Part shown: piece by piece, positions 44,114 through 53,182 of the stretch
How positions within the stretch are numbered: position 1 is the first letter of the stretch
Layout: each line of letters starts with the position of its first letter
Origin: Saccharibacillus sp. CPCC 101409
Lineage (GTDB): Bacteria > Bacillota > Bacilli > Paenibacillales > Paenibacillaceae
DNA length: 64,000 nucleotides
Direction: 5' to 3'
NCBI RefSeq assembly: GCF_030518235.1
Contig: NZ_JAULSA010000009.1
Coordinates: 124,001-188,000 of the forward strand
Translations under genes and position numbers: made by a program
The notes under the pieces: model-generated
The model's database searches: none
What the model was told of the DNA's origin: nothing
Seen by the model: the letters and a program-made list of their open reading frames with translations, nothing else

Positions 44114-46510
44114 ATGCTTCAGCTCAAATCGATTTCGAAAAGGTACACGACCGGGGAATTCACCCAGACCGCTTTGGATAACGTGGACCTGTCCTTCCGG
44201 GAAAATGAATTTGTCGCGATACTGGGACCGAGCGGTTCGGGCAAAACGACCTGCCTCAACGTAATCGGGGGACTCGACCGGTACGACGAAGGCGACCTGA
44301 TTATCAACGGGCGTTCGACGCGCGATTTCAAAGACGGCGACTGGGATGCGTACCGCAACAACAGCGTCGGTTTTATTTTTCAAAGCTACAATCTGATCTC
44401 GCACATGAGCATCGTCGGCAATGTGGAAATGGGCATGACGCTCAGCGGAATCGGCCCTGCGGCGCGGCGAAGCAAAGCCGAAGCCGTGCTGGAGCGGGTC
44501 GGGCTTAAAGAACACCTGCACAAAAAGCCGGGCCAGCTCTCGGGCGGACAAATGCAGCGCGTCGCGATCGCCCGCGCGCTGGCGAACGATCCCGATATTA
44601 TCCTGGCCGACGAACCGACGGGAGCGCTGGACACGGCGACGAGCGAACAGATCCTGGAGCTGATCCGCGAGATCGCCAGCGACAAGCTGGTCGTGATGGT
44701 CACGCACAATCCCGATCTGGCGCAGCGCTACGCGGGCCGGATCGTGGAATTCCGCGACGGACAGATTGTCTCGGACAGCAACCCGCCGGAAACGGAAGCG
44801 GAGAATCCGAATTACCGGCTGAAAAAAACGGCGATGAGCTATCTGACCGCGCTCAAGCTGTCGGGCCGCAACGTATTGACCAAGAAGTGGAGAACGGCGC
44901 TGACCGCGTTCGCTTCCAGTATCGGCATTATCGGCATCGCGCTGATCCTTTCGCTCTCGAACGGATTCGACAAGCAGATCAGCACCTACGAATCGGGCGC
45001 GCTGTCGAACTTCCCGGTGACGATCAGCCGGACCGCGGCCAATGTCGATCTGTCGGCCGGACCGCCGTCGATGCGGGACGATTCGGCGGAAGGCCTACCT
45101 GAATTTCCGTCGCAGACGGAAGTGTATCCGCACGATCCGAGCATCAATATGGTGCTGCACAGCAACAAGATCACGGACGAATATTTGCAGTATTTGAACG
45201 GGATCGAGCCCGGTCTGCTGGACGGTGTGTCGTACACGCGGCAGGTGAATATGAACGTATTGAAAAAGCAGGGAAACGCGGCGACGGAAGTCGATCTCGG
45301 CGAAGCGAATTTTACCGCGTATCCGTCGAAGCCGACCGGAACGGAAGGCAGCTATCTGGAGCAGGTGTACGATGTGCTGGCCGGAAGTTATCCGGCTTCG
45401 CCGAACGATCTGGTACTGGTCGTGGACGAATATAACCGGGTCGATACCTCGGTGCTGGAAGCGCTCGGTTTCGATTACGAAGCGCCGGAGATTTCGTTCG
45501 ACGATATCGTCGGGCGCGAATACAAACTGATCGGCAACGACGAGTTTTACAAACAGGCGGGCGGCGGATTGTTCGCGCTGAACGGAAGCGCGGCCGATCT
45601 GAGCAATTTGTACGATTCGGCCGGCGCCCGGACGCTGACCATTTCCGGCATCGTGCGGGAAAAAGCCGATTCGCCCATGTCCACGCTGGACCCGGGCATT
45701 GGCTACTCCGACGAGCTGGCCGAAGACTTTATCGACGGGGCGGAGGCGTCGGCGATCGTGCTCGCGCAGGAGAAAAACACCGCGGCCAACGTGCTCAGCG
45801 GACAGCCGTTCCGCGCCGGAGGGCTCGATCTGGGCGGCGCGGCGTTCGGCCCGGCCGCGATGATGCGCGGCGTATCCGGCGGCGCGTCCGATCCCGCCGA
45901 CGCCACGACGCAGCAGCAGGCGCTGGCGGCGTTGGGCGCTTCGGCGGAACCGGCTTCGATCTCGCTGTATCCCAAAGACTTTAACGCCAAGGAAAAGATC
46001 GTTGCTTATCTCGACCGCTGGAACGAAGGGCGCGAAGACGAAGCGAAGATCGTGTACACCGACCTGGCGGCGACCGTAACCAGCCTGTCCAGCGGAATCA
46101 TGAACGGCATCACGATCGTGCTGATCGCGTTCGCTTCCATTTCGCTGTTCGTATCGCTGATTATGATCGGCATCATTACGTATATCTCGGTGCTGGAGCG
46201 GACCAAAGAGATCGGCGTGCTGCGGGCGCTGGGCGCGCGCAAGAAAGACATTACCCGCGTGTTCAACGCGGAGACGTTTATCATCGGCGCGGCGTCGGGA
46301 CTGCTCGGCATCGGGATCGCTTACCTGTTAACGATTCCGATTAACATGGTGCTCAAATCGCTGACGGATCTGTCCGGGGTCGCCGTGCTCAATCCGCTGC
46401 ATGCGCTGCTGCTGGTTGTGCTCAGCGTGGGACTGACCATGCTCGGAGGCTTTATCCCCGCCAAATTCGCTTCGCGCAAAGACCCCGTGGCGGCGCTGCG
46501 CAGCGAGTAA
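44114..46510 (+). CDS. MacB-like ABC transporter, ATPase fused to FtsX-type permease
   Basis: 798 aa. Residues about 1-228 are a LolD/MacB-type ATPase: Walker A GPSGSGKT, signature [15 protein letters not shown], Walker [15 protein letters not shown] first span at about 260-285 leads to a large extracellular region of about 370 residues, then three more spans with the FtsX motif [20 protein letters not shown] and the terminal [19 protein letters not shown]. Such mechanotransmission pumps export peptides or support lipoprotein release; the substrate is unknown. An in-frame stop at 44102 limits the start to ATG 44114, whose ribosome site (GGGGAAGGATG) is somewhat distant. Confidence 0.88.
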   Translation: MLQLKSISKRYTTGEFTQTALDNVDLSFRENEFVAILGPSGSGKTTCLNVIGGLDRYDEGDLIINGRSTRDFKDGDWDAYRNNSVGFIFQSYNLISHMSIVGNVEMGMTLSGIGPAARRSKAEAVLERVGLKEHLHKKPGQLSGGQMQRVAIARALANDPDIILADEPTGALDTATSEQILELIREIASDKLVVMVTHNPDLAQRYAGRIVEFRDGQIVSDSNPPETEAENPNYRLKKTAMSYLTALKLSGRNVLTKKWRTALTAFASSIGIIGIALILSLSNGFDKQISTYESGALSNFPVTISRTAANVDLSAGPPSMRDDSAEGLPEFPSQTEVYPHDPSINMVLHSNKITDEYLQYLNGIEPGLLDGVSYTRQVNMNVLKKQGNAATEVDLGEANFTAYPSKPTGTEGSYLEQVYDVLAGSYPASPNDLVLVVDEYNRVDTSVLEALGFDYEAPEISFDDIVGREYKLIGNDEFYKQAGGGLFALNGSAADLSNLYDSAGARTLTISGIVREKADSPMSTLDPGIGYSDELAEDFIDGAEASAIVLAQEKNTAANVLSGQPFRAGGLDLGGAAFGPAAMMRGVSGGASDPADATTQQQALAALGASAEPASISLYPKDFNAKEKIVAYLDRWNEGREDEAKIVYTDLAATVTSLSSGIMNGITIVLIAFASISLFVSLIMIGIITYISVLERTKEIGVLRALGARKKDITRVFNAETFIIGAASGLLGIGIAYLLTIPINMVLKSLTDLSGVAVLNPLHALLLVVLSVGLTMLGGFIPAKFASRKDPVAALRSE

Positions 46511-46660
46511 TAAGCGCGGCATCGGCATGCGCCGGACGCGCCTGCCGTTTACGGAGCGGGAGACGATTGTTTCGCTCTCTAACCGTTTGGTGAAAAAGCG
46601 GTAAAGCGAACCGCATACGTTGTCGGTTTCGCGTCGCTGTTTATACGGGGAGGGATTGCG

Positions 46661-46759
46661 ATGAAGAAGCTGCTTCGAACGGTCGGCACGATCGTCACGG
46701 TGATTACCACGGCCAAACAGGTCATCAATCTCGTCCAGGGAATGCGCAGAAAGCGCTGA
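46661..46759 (+). CDS. 32-aa cationic hydrophobic small protein
   Basis: A short frame with a strong GGGGAGGG site 6 nt before ATG. The product has a Lys/Arg start (MKKLLR), a central hydrophobic stretch VGTIVTVITTAKQVINLV and a basic end GMRRKR, like a small amphipathic or membrane-associated peptide. It lies 150 bp after the ABC transporter and 61 bp before a UUCG-loop terminator, so it looks like a real transcription unit. No family recognised. Confidence 0.55.
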   Translation: MKKLLRTVGTIVTVITTAKQVINLVQGMRRKR

Positions 46760-46820
46760 TCGCCCGGGCCCGGAGATTGTATGGATCAGCCTGCGCGCCG
46801 CAGGCGCGGATAGACAACGA

Positions 46821-46844
46821 GAGATCCTTCGGGGTCTCTTTTTT
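46821..46844 (+). terminator. Rho-independent terminator with TTCG loop
   Basis: GAGATCC-TTCG-GGGTCTC followed by six T. Confidence 0.85.
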
Positions 46845-46894
46845 ACGGGATGGATTACCGGACACGGGGCCGCCGTTTGCCGCGATAAAAAAAG

Positions 46895-46923
46895 TTGACA
46901 GGTATCCGCAAAAGATTTATCTT
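46895..46923 (+). promoter_or_regulatory. Sigma-A promoter of the MarR gene
   Basis: TTGACA, 17-bp spacer, TATCTT. The MarR-type operator begins 3 bp after the -10. Confidence 0.75.
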
Positions 46924-46942
46924 TAATTAAAGAAGTTTAAAT
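46920..46942. promoter_or_regulatory. Probable MarR operator (autoregulation)
   Basis: Contains the perfect palindrome TCTTTAATTAAAGA (46920-46933) and the 17-bp sequence ATTAAAGAAGTTTAAAT (46926-46942), which recurs with two changes before the dioxygenase gene at 47570-47586. Confidence 0.65.
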
Positions 46943-47000
46943 CAAAGTTTTTGGGTTTAAAGCAGATCTATTCATTATTGAATCGGGGAGGCGAGGAACG

Positions 47001-47495
47001 ATGACGCAATCCAAAGAAGCGAATCTGCCGGACGGCGGACATCCTGCGGAGAACGAAGATCGTAACGTCGAGGCGGCGTCGCTCAATCTGTTCGTGATTC
47101 TGTCCAAAGCCTACAAGAACGTGATGGACCGCGCGGTCAAGGATATGAAGCGGCACGGCTTGTCGCCTTCGGAATTTACGATTCTCGAAGTGCTGTACAA
47201 CAAAGGCCGTTTTCCGCTCCAGCAGATCGGCGAGAAGATTCTGATTACGAGCGGCAGCGTGACTTACAATATCGACAAGCTCGAGAAGCGCGAACTGCTG
47301 CGGCGCGTGCCGAGTCCCGACGATCGCAGAGTGATTTACGCCGAGATTACGGAAGCCGGCATCAAGCTGTTCGACGATATTTTTCCCCGGCATGCGGCGG
47401 CGGTTAGCGAAATCATGAGCGGATTGAACGCCGAAGAAACGGAAGCCGCGGCGGAACTGCTCAAGAAGCTGGGCCGTGGAGCGGAGCGCGGTTAG
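47001..47495 (+). CDS. MarR-family repressor, MhqR-like
   Basis: 164 aa winged-helix regulator: LFVILSKAYKNVMDRAVKDMKRHGLSPSEFTILEVLYNKGRFPLQQIGEKILITSGSVTYNIDKLEKRELLRRVPSPDDRRVIYAEIT covers the dimer helix, recognition helix (SGSVTYNIDKLE) and wing (DDRR). It is similar to MhqR of Bacillus, which represses genes for hydroquinone and catechol stress. The gene order here, repressor then ring-cleaving dioxygenase then esterase, matches that regulon. GGGGAGGCGAGG precedes ATG. Confidence 0.86.
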   Translation: MTQSKEANLPDGGHPAENEDRNVEAASLNLFVILSKAYKNVMDRAVKDMKRHGLSPSEFTILEVLYNKGRFPLQQIGEKILITSGSVTYNIDKLEKRELLRRVPSPDDRRVIYAEITEAGIKLFDDIFPRHAAAVSEIMSGLNAEETEAAAELLKKLGRGAERG

Positions 47496-47559
47496 CCGGG
47501 CTGCGCTTCTCTACGATAGAGTTAGCTGAGAATCGGACACACGAATTTTTTGCGGATAT

Positions 47560-47586
47560 TATACTTTGGATTAAAGATTTTTAAAT
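47560..47586 (+). promoter_or_regulatory. -10 element and MarR-type operator of the dioxygenase gene
   Basis: TATACT (47560-47565) followed 4 bp later by ATTAAAGATTTTTAAAT (47570-47586). The -35 is weak. The arrangement copies that of the MarR gene promoter. Confidence 0.6.
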
Positions 47587-47622
47587 GCGAATTAAACAGC
47601 TTATATCAAAAAGGAGTGTTTC

Positions 47623-48585
47623 ATGATGACTTTGCAAACGGCGGGCATCCACCATATCACGGCTTTCGCGGGCGATCCGCAGGCCAATGTCGATTTTTAC
47701 GCGGGCGTGCTCGGACTTCGTCTGGTGAAGAAAACGATCAACTTCGACGCGCCGGATGTGTATCATCTGTACTTTGGCAGCGAACAGGGCGATCCGGGCA
47801 CCATCATCACCTTCTTCCCGTTCCCCGGAGCGCGCAGAGGCCGGATCGGCGGCGGACAGGTCGGTTTTACGACTTATGTCATTCCTGTGGGCGCGATGGA
47901 TTTCTGGATCGAACGGCTGAAAGGTTTCGGGATGTCGTTTACGCGCTCGGAACGTTTCGGCGAACGGTATATTCAATTCAAAGACAACGAAGGGCTTCAG
48001 CTCGAACTGGTGGAACGCGAGCAGGGACCGGCCGCGACCTGGTCGTTCGGCGGCGTGCCTGCGGACAAAGCGGTTAAAGGCTTCGGCGGCGCGGTGCTGT
48101 ACAGCGTGAATCCGGAGAGAACCGCTTATGCGCTGGAGCATGTGCTCGGCATGGAGCGGATCGGGGAATTCAACGGTTTTGTCCGCTTCCGCGCGTCGGG
48201 CGAACTGGGCAACCTGATCGATCTGCCGATGGCGGCGGCTCCGTGGGGAGCGGGCGGCGCGGGTACGGTGCACCATATCGCCTGGCGCGCCGCGGACTTT
48301 GAGCAGCACGAACTGTGGCGGACGCAGGTAAGCGGCAGCGGTTTTCAGCCGACGCCGGTGGTGGACCGTCAGTACTTCAACGCGGTCTATTTCCGGGAAG
48401 AAGGCGGCATCCTGTTCGAGATTGCGACCGATCCGCCGGGATTCGCCGTCGACGAAGCGGCGGAAACGCTGGGCGGGAAGCTGATGCTTCCGGCCTGGTT
48501 CGAAGAGCGCCGCGCCGAGCTGGAAAACAATTTGCTGCCGATTACCGTGCGGGAGGTGGGCGGCAGAACCGGGGACGGCGTTTGA
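47623..48585 (+). CDS. Ring-cleaving dioxygenase, VOC family (MhqO/MhqA-like)
   Basis: 320 aa with two glyoxalase/extradiol-dioxygenase modules. The metal ligands appear in GIHHIT (N-terminal His), VHHIAW (His in module 2) and LFEIATD (Glu). FPFPGARRGRIGGGQVGFT is typical of the MhqO/MhqA group, which opens hydroquinone or catechol rings. Two ATG codons (47623, 47626) follow AAAGGAG. It is followed at 33 bp by an esterase gene of the same stress set. Confidence 0.88.
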   Translation: MMTLQTAGIHHITAFAGDPQANVDFYAGVLGLRLVKKTINFDAPDVYHLYFGSEQGDPGTIITFFPFPGARRGRIGGGQVGFTTYVIPVGAMDFWIERLKGFGMSFTRSERFGERYIQFKDNEGLQLELVEREQGPAATWSFGGVPADKAVKGFGGAVLYSVNPERTAYALEHVLGMERIGEFNGFVRFRASGELGNLIDLPMAAAPWGAGGAGTVHHIAWRAADFEQHELWRTQVSGSGFQPTPVVDRQYFNAVYFREEGGILFEIATDPPGFAVDEAAETLGGKLMLPAWFEERRAELENNLLPITVREVGGRTGDGV

Positions 48586-48618
48586 ACACGGTCGTATATT
48601 AGGAAAGGGGAGAACGAA

Positions 48619-49263
48619 ATGAGGCATATTTTTAAAAAAGGAAGCGAAGAAAGCCTGCCGGTGCTGGTGCTGTTTCACGGAACGGGCGGGACGGAGCACG
48701 ATCTGATTCCGCTGGCCGAAACGATCGCGCCGGGCGCGTCGATCCTGTCGCTGCGCGGCAATGTTTCGGAGAACGGCATGTCCCGCTTTTTCCGGCGGCT
48801 GGCGGAAGGCGTGTTCGACGAGGAAGACCTGGTCTTCCGTACGAACGAGATCTGGGATTTTCTGACGCGGGCGGCTTCGGAATACGATTTCGATCCGGCC
48901 AATCTGGTGGCGCTGGGGTATTCCAACGGCGCGAATATCGCCGCCAGCTTGATCTTCCACGACGGCGGAGTGTTCCGCGGCGCGCTGCTGCACCATCCGA
49001 TGGTGCCGATCCGCGGCCTTGAACTGCCGGACCTGAGCGCGGTGAACGTGTTTGTCGGCGCGGGTCGCAACGACGGCATGGTGCCGTCTTCCAATACGGA
49101 AGAGCTGATCGGGCTGCTCGAAAGCGCGGGCGCTTCGGTCGCGGCCAGCTGGGAACACGCAGGCCATCAGCTGACGCGCAGCGAAGCGGACGCGGCGGGC
49201 CGCTGGTTTGCGGAACATTTCGGCGGCGCGGACGGCGAAAGCGAGCAGGAAAGCGGACAATAA
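48619..49263 (+). CDS. Phospholipase/carboxylesterase, MhqD-like
   Basis: 214 aa alpha/beta hydrolase. The oxyanion region is LFHGTGGTEHDL, the nucleophile elbow GYSNGAN, the acid is in GAGRNDGMVP and the histidine in HAGHQL, followed by the usual family end. It is like MhqD, which is co-induced with the dioxygenases during quinone stress in Bacillus. AAAGGGGAGAACGAA precedes ATG. Cotranscribed with the dioxygenase and ended by a terminator. Confidence 0.86.
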   Translation: MRHIFKKGSEESLPVLVLFHGTGGTEHDLIPLAETIAPGASILSLRGNVSENGMSRFFRRLAEGVFDEEDLVFRTNEIWDFLTRAASEYDFDPANLVALGYSNGANIAASLIFHDGGVFRGALLHHPMVPIRGLELPDLSAVNVFVGAGRNDGMVPSSNTEELIGLLESAGASVAASWEHAGHQLTRSEADAAGRWFAEHFGGADGESEQESGQ

Positions 49264-49282
49264 AAGATAAGCGCAGCAAACG

Positions 49283-49319
49283 ACAAAGAACCCGCCGCAT
49301 TCCCGGACGGGTTCTTTGT
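49283..49319 (+). terminator. Rho-independent terminator
   Basis: A 12-bp perfect stem, ACAAAGAACCCG with CGGGTTCTTTGT, 13-nt loop; T-rich but without a long pure T-run. Confidence 0.78.
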
Positions 49320-49480
49320 ACGGTGTCCGCTGCGCGCCTCTTGGCAGGGAGCAAAACGGGCGGCGGTTCTTGCCGCAGCACGCTTCGGCGGGTACACTAA
49401 GACTATTGAAGAAAAAGCCGCTCGACCGGCGCGGCGGCACACCGATTTGCGATGACGGAAAGCGAAAGGGGCGACCCGAA

Positions 49481-50698
49481 ATGGAGAAAGCTGCTTATAC
49501 GCTGAGCAAGCAGCAGGCCGGACGTTTTTTGTTCGATTATCACGGCTTGTCGCACGCATTCGATTCGGCAGGCAAAGACGGTATTCTGGCTTACGTACGC
49601 CGCGTCGGCTGCATCCAGTTCGATCCGCTGAACGTGGTGGGCACCAATCCCGAGCTGGTGCTGCAATCGAGGATCGCGGATTTCCGGCGCGGCATGCTGT
49701 GGGAACTGCTGTACGAAGATCGCCGACTGGTCGATTACTGGGATAAGAATATGTCGATCTTCGCGATAGAAGACTGGCCGTTCTTCGAACGCCACCGTCA
49801 GCGTCACCAAGCGTGGTGCCTGGCCAATCCGGCCGCCGCCGAAGCCGTGCTGGACGAGATCGGCCGGCGCGGACCGCTGTGCTCGGCCGATCTGGAATAC
49901 GACGAGAAAGTCGATTGGGCCTGGGGACCGACGCGGCTGGCCCGCGCCGCGCTGGAAGGTTCGTATTTTGCCGGCCGGCTGGTCGTGCATCACAAGAAAG
50001 GCGGGCGCAAATACTACGAGCTGGCGCAGCGGATTGTCCCCGCCGAACTGTACGGCCGGCCCGATCCGTTCGAAACGGATGCCGCTTACTGGGAATGGGG
50101 ACTGATGCGCCGGATCGGCAGCGTGGGCCTGCTGTGGAACCGGCCGGGCGACGCGCTGCTGATGACGGGGCTGAAAAGCGCGCCGCGCTTGAACGCTTTC
50201 GCCGCGCTGCTGGATCGCGGCGAGATCGCCCCGGTCGCGGTGGAAGGCATCGAACATCCGCTGTATATCCGCTCCCGCGACATCGGACTGCTGGAAGCCT
50301 CGCTGATTGCGCAGCGGAAAGCGGACGGAGCGGAAGCGCAGGCGGCGGGCGAAGCCGAAGACCGCATGCGCGCCTGCATTCTGGCACCGCTCGACAATCT
50401 GCTGTGGGACCGCCGGCTGATTCTGGAGCTGTTCGGTTTCGATTACCGGTGGGAAGTGTACAAACCGGCCGCCGAGCGAAAGTACGGCTACTACGTGCTG
50501 CCGGTTATCGCAGGCGGACGCTTCGTCGCCCGGTTCGAACCGGAGAAACAGCGGGGTACGGCGCCGCTTGCGATCAAGCAGTGGTGGTGGGAGGGCGGAG
50601 AAGGCGCCGATTCAGCGGTGCGGGCAAGCGTGGAACGCGCGCTGCGCCGCTTCGCGGACTCGCTCGGCACGACTTTTGAAGGAGCGCTGCCGGTATAG
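49481..50698 (+). CDS. YcaQ-type DNA glycosylase (HTH_42 superfamily)
   Basis: 405 aa. Three winged-helix modules are expected; the key stretch RRVGCIQFDPLNVVGTNPELVLQSR contains QFD, the Q-hydrophobic-D catalytic motif of YcaQ-like enzymes (AlkZ-type proteins have QxQ). WELLYEDRRLVDYWDKNMSIF and LAPLDNLLWDRRLILELFGFDYRWEVYKPAAERKYGYYVLPV are further family blocks. E. coli YcaQ unhooks interstrand DNA crosslinks made by nitrogen mustards. The frame is open from 49316, but ATG at 49481 with GAAAGGGG is preferred. It stands as a single gene. Confidence 0.86.
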   Translation: MEKAAYTLSKQQAGRFLFDYHGLSHAFDSAGKDGILAYVRRVGCIQFDPLNVVGTNPELVLQSRIADFRRGMLWELLYEDRRLVDYWDKNMSIFAIEDWPFFERHRQRHQAWCLANPAAAEAVLDEIGRRGPLCSADLEYDEKVDWAWGPTRLARAALEGSYFAGRLVVHHKKGGRKYYELAQRIVPAELYGRPDPFETDAAYWEWGLMRRIGSVGLLWNRPGDALLMTGLKSAPRLNAFAALLDRGEIAPVAVEGIEHPLYIRSRDIGLLEASLIAQRKADGAEAQAAGEAEDRMRACILAPLDNLLWDRRLILELFGFDYRWEVYKPAAERKYGYYVLPVIAGGRFVARFEPEKQRGTAPLAIKQWWWEGGEGADSAVRASVERALRRFADSLGTTFEGALPV

Positions 50699-50777
50699 CG
50701 AGATGATCGGCCGCCGGGTGGAAGTTGGGCACGGAACAGTCTAACTTTCCATGAATTCAACTAAAAAAGTTCGACCC

Positions 50778-50815
50778 CAAAAACGGCCTTTTTCCGGAAA
50801 AAAAGCCGTTTTTTT
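50778..50815 (+). terminator. Rho-independent terminator
   Basis: AAAACGGC and GCCGTTTT with an A/T-rich inner stem around CCGG and a long T-run. It closes the glycosylase gene ahead of the Fur-controlled promoter. Confidence 0.8.
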
Positions 50816-50824
50816 GTTTCTGTC

Positions 50825-50853
50825 TTGACATTCCGGGAAGTACCGTCTAAACT
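50825..50853 (+). promoter_or_regulatory. Sigma-A promoter of the siderophore-binding gene
   Basis: TTGACA, 17-bp spacer, TAAACT, 76 bp before the start codon. Confidence 0.75.
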
Positions 50854-50863
50854 TCGAAAAGTG

Positions 50864-50878
50864 TGATAATGATTATCA
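50864..50878. promoter_or_regulatory. Fur box (7-1-7)
   Basis: TGATAATGATTATCA is a perfect 7-1-7 inverted repeat of the Bacillus Fur type, placed over the expected transcription start. Iron-replete Fur should block transcription. Confidence 0.92.
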
Positions 50879-50928
50879 TTGGCGAAAGAATAAAAAAAGC
50901 CGATGATGCAAAGGGGACCTTTCCGACT

Positions 50929-51921
50929 ATGAAAACGAACAAAAAATCCTACTTAGCTGCGGCTTTCATGCTGCTGCTGGTATTCGTTTTGAGCGCCTGC
51001 GGCGGCGGGGCGCAAGAACAAAACGCAGCCTCGACGGAGCCGAAGCAGGAAGCCTCGGTCGCGGCCGCGACCGAAAATCCGGCGGACAGCGCGGCCGAAG
51101 AATCGGGAACGGTTACGTACGAATCCGAAACCGGACCTGTCGAAATCCCGGCCCACCCCGCGCGCGTCGTCGCTTTGACCAATGCGCCGAACGTGATTTC
51201 GCTCGGGATTACGCCGATCGGCGTCGATCAGTGGACGGCGGCGAATCCGCTGTTTACCGACAAGTTGAAAGAGGCGGCCATCGTCTCGGAAGAAGACCCG
51301 GAAACGATCGCCGCGCAGGCGCCGGATCTGATTATCGCCGGCGCGCATATGAAAAACCTGGATCAGCTGAGCAAGATCGCGCCGACCGTGGTCTACACCT
51401 GGGGCAAGCTGAATTATCTGGACCAGCAGGCGGAAGTCGGCAAGCTGCTGGGCAAAGAAGCCGAAGCGCGTCAGTGGGTCGACGACTTTACCGCGAGAAC
51501 CGCGGAAATCGGCGGCAGGATCAAAGCGAAATACGGCGAAGACGTCACGGTATCCGCGATCGAGCTGGACGACAAAAGCGCGTTCGTGATGGGCGACAAC
51601 TGGGCGCGCGGAACCGAGATTCTGTACCAGGCCATGCAGCTCAAAATGCCGGATAAAGTCAAAGAAGCCGTCTCGGAAGAAGGCTATTACTCGCTGTCGC
51701 TCGAAGTGCTGCCCGAATATATGGGAGACTTTATCGCGGTCAGCCGCAAGCTGAACGCCGACAGCGAAATCATGGACTCCAATGTGTGGAAACAGATTCC
51801 GGCGGTCAAAGAAGGACATGTGATCGAATTCGAATCGACGGCTTCTTCGTACAGCGACCCGACGACGCTCGAATACCTGCTGGACATTTTCGAAAAAGGA
51901 TTCCTGGGGGATTCGAAGTAA
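50929..51921 (+). CDS. Iron-siderophore ABC transporter binding lipoprotein
   Basis: 330 aa. Signal peptide with lipobox LSAC (Cys about residue 24) and an acidic/Ala linker. The FhuD/FepB-type fold shows in PVEIPAHPARVVALTNAPNVISLGITPIGVDQW, APDLIIAGAHMKNLDQLSKIAPTVVYTWGK and the C-terminal EYLLDIFEKGFLG. It captures ferric siderophore, probably hydroxamate or similar, for a permease encoded elsewhere, since no permease follows. The frame is open from 50863 across the Fur box, but ATG at 50929 gives a proper signal peptide; the ribosome site AAAGGGGACC is a little far. Confidence 0.92.
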   Translation: MKTNKKSYLAAAFMLLLVFVLSACGGGAQEQNAASTEPKQEASVAAATENPADSAAEESGTVTYESETGPVEIPAHPARVVALTNAPNVISLGITPIGVDQWTAANPLFTDKLKEAAIVSEEDPETIAAQAPDLIIAGAHMKNLDQLSKIAPTVVYTWGKLNYLDQQAEVGKLLGKEAEARQWVDDFTARTAEIGGRIKAKYGEDVTVSAIELDDKSAFVMGDNWARGTEILYQAMQLKMPDKVKEAVSEEGYYSLSLEVLPEYMGDFIAVSRKLNADSEIMDSNVWKQIPAVKEGHVIEFESTASSYSDPTTLEYLLDIFEKGFLGDSK

Positions 51922-51961
51922 AAGCGTACAAGAGCGAAGATTCGCCGCGCATGTACCTTTT

Positions 51962-52086
51962 GCGTTGGCAACGCCCTAGTACCTTGTCAACACTAAAGGT
52001 AAGGTTACGCCCTCCTGAATCGCACTTAAAGCGTGTGCGTTTCAGTTGAACGTAAACCTCTGATTAAGAGTTGGCAACGTGCTAGT
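51962..52086. repeat. Direct repeat GTTGGCAACGYSCTAGT
   Basis: Two copies, 51964-51980 and 52070-52086, 106 bp apart with two mismatches. The first sits in a perfect palindrome GCGTTGGCAACGC (51962-51974). The stretch after the siderophore gene has no other feature; its base composition is lower in GC than neighbours. Identity unknown. Confidence 0.5.
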
Positions 52087-52100
52087 CGTCAGGTATACAA

Positions 52101-52161
52101 AAACGCCCGGAAAGCGGGTCCGATCGTGATCGGGCCGCGCGTTTCCGGGCGTTTTTTTGCG
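52101..52161. terminator. Bidirectional terminator between convergent genes
   Basis: AAACGCCCGGAAA (52101-52113) pairs with TTTCCGGGCGTTT (52142-52154); the loop carries a smaller CCGATCGTGATCGG hairpin. A-run and T-run flank it. Confidence 0.88.
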
Positions 52162-52181
52162 ATTGGCGGCCGCTTTGCGAT

Positions 52182-52913
52182 CTACCGGCTCGGCCGGTCG
52201 CCCTGCTCGTCCAATCCGCGAAACAGCTTCAGTACGACGATCAGCACGACGACCATGACCAGGATCGGAATCCAGATCGCGCTGAAAGGAAGACGGACTT
52301 CCACCACGCCCGCGACCAGAGCCCCGAAGCAGTAGATGGTCACGGCGATAAATCTCAGCCAGGTATCGCCGCCGATCTTGACGGGTTTGCCCGCGCCGGC
52401 GCCGAAGCGTTTGCGGAAGTAAGCCACAAAGTCTTCGATCACGCTCGCCAGATTATTGGTGAGGACGGTGGTCGAGATACCGGCGATGCCCAGCTTGCGC
52501 GCCGCGGTCGTCTGCATGCCCATCGCGCTGCTCAGCAGCAGGATCAGCAGATGCAGCATCGTTTCGCTCATATCCGGACCGGCCAGCGCCGCGAACAGCA
52601 CATAGAAAGCCAGCTCGATAAACAGGATCAGCGTGATCCGCGCCGGCCAGAAGCCTTTGGCTTTGCTTCCGCTGAGCAGCACGGCCGCCGCGGCGTTGCC
52701 GGCGATAAAGCCGAGGCAGGCGAGCGCCGCCCGCAAAAAAGACAGCTCGGCCACATGCGCGAACGACATGCCGAGGATCACGATGTTGCCGGTCATATTC
52801 GCCGTGAAGACGCGGCCCAGATGGATATAGCCGATGACGTCGACGATACCGGCCGACATGCACAGCAGCATGAGAACGCCGCTGCGCCAGGTTTTGACGT
52901 GCAATACATTCAT
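52182..52913 (-). CDS. DUF1275 (YoaK-like) membrane protein
   Basis: About 243 aa with six predicted spans. GVLMLLCMSAGIVDVIGYIHLGRVFTANMTGNIVILGMS and MGMQTTAARKLGIAGISTTVLTNNLASVIED are the two conserved DUF1275 blocks. Function in the family is unknown. The start is unclear: ATG at 52913 touches its GGAAAGGA site, TTG at 52904 is better spaced, and the frame is open to 53039. It converges on the siderophore gene and diverges from the methyltransferase. Confidence 0.85.
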   Translation of the reverse strand: MNVLHVKTWRSGVLMLLCMSAGIVDVIGYIHLGRVFTANMTGNIVILGMSFAHVAELSFLRAALACLGFIAGNAAAAVLLSGSKAKGFWPARITLILFIELAFYVLFAALAGPDMSETMLHLLILLLSSAMGMQTTAARKLGIAGISTTVLTNNLASVIEDFVAYFRKRFGAGAGKPVKIGGDTWLRFIAVTIYCFGALVAGVVEVRLPFSAIWIPILVMVVVLIVVLKLFRGLDEQGDRPSR

Positions 52914-53106
52914 TCCTTTCCAATATGCGGCTGGTGAAACCCACTCTACGATTCTCGCAAGAAAAAGAGCGGATTTCAAGAAAATGCGCAAAAGAATTTT
53001 CATTATCGACGGGCCGGGCTTGCAGAAAGCTTGCGGCATTTGTAAAAAAAGCGTGCGCGGAAGCGGCAGAAAGCCGCAAAAAGGTTATGATGAATAAGAG
53101 GGCGGC

Positions 53107-53154
53107 AAACCGGCAGTTTGTCCTGCTTGCGTTCACGGGGCAAACCGCCGGTTT
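53107..53154 (+). promoter_or_regulatory. Leader hairpin before the methyltransferase
   Basis: AAACCGGCAGTTTG and CAAACCGCCGGTTT form a 14-bp stem with one mismatch, 28 bp before the start codon. It may be an attenuator or an mRNA-stabilising element. Confidence 0.45.
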
Positions 53155-53182
53155 TGAAGTTCCGGAAAAAGGAGGACTGCCT

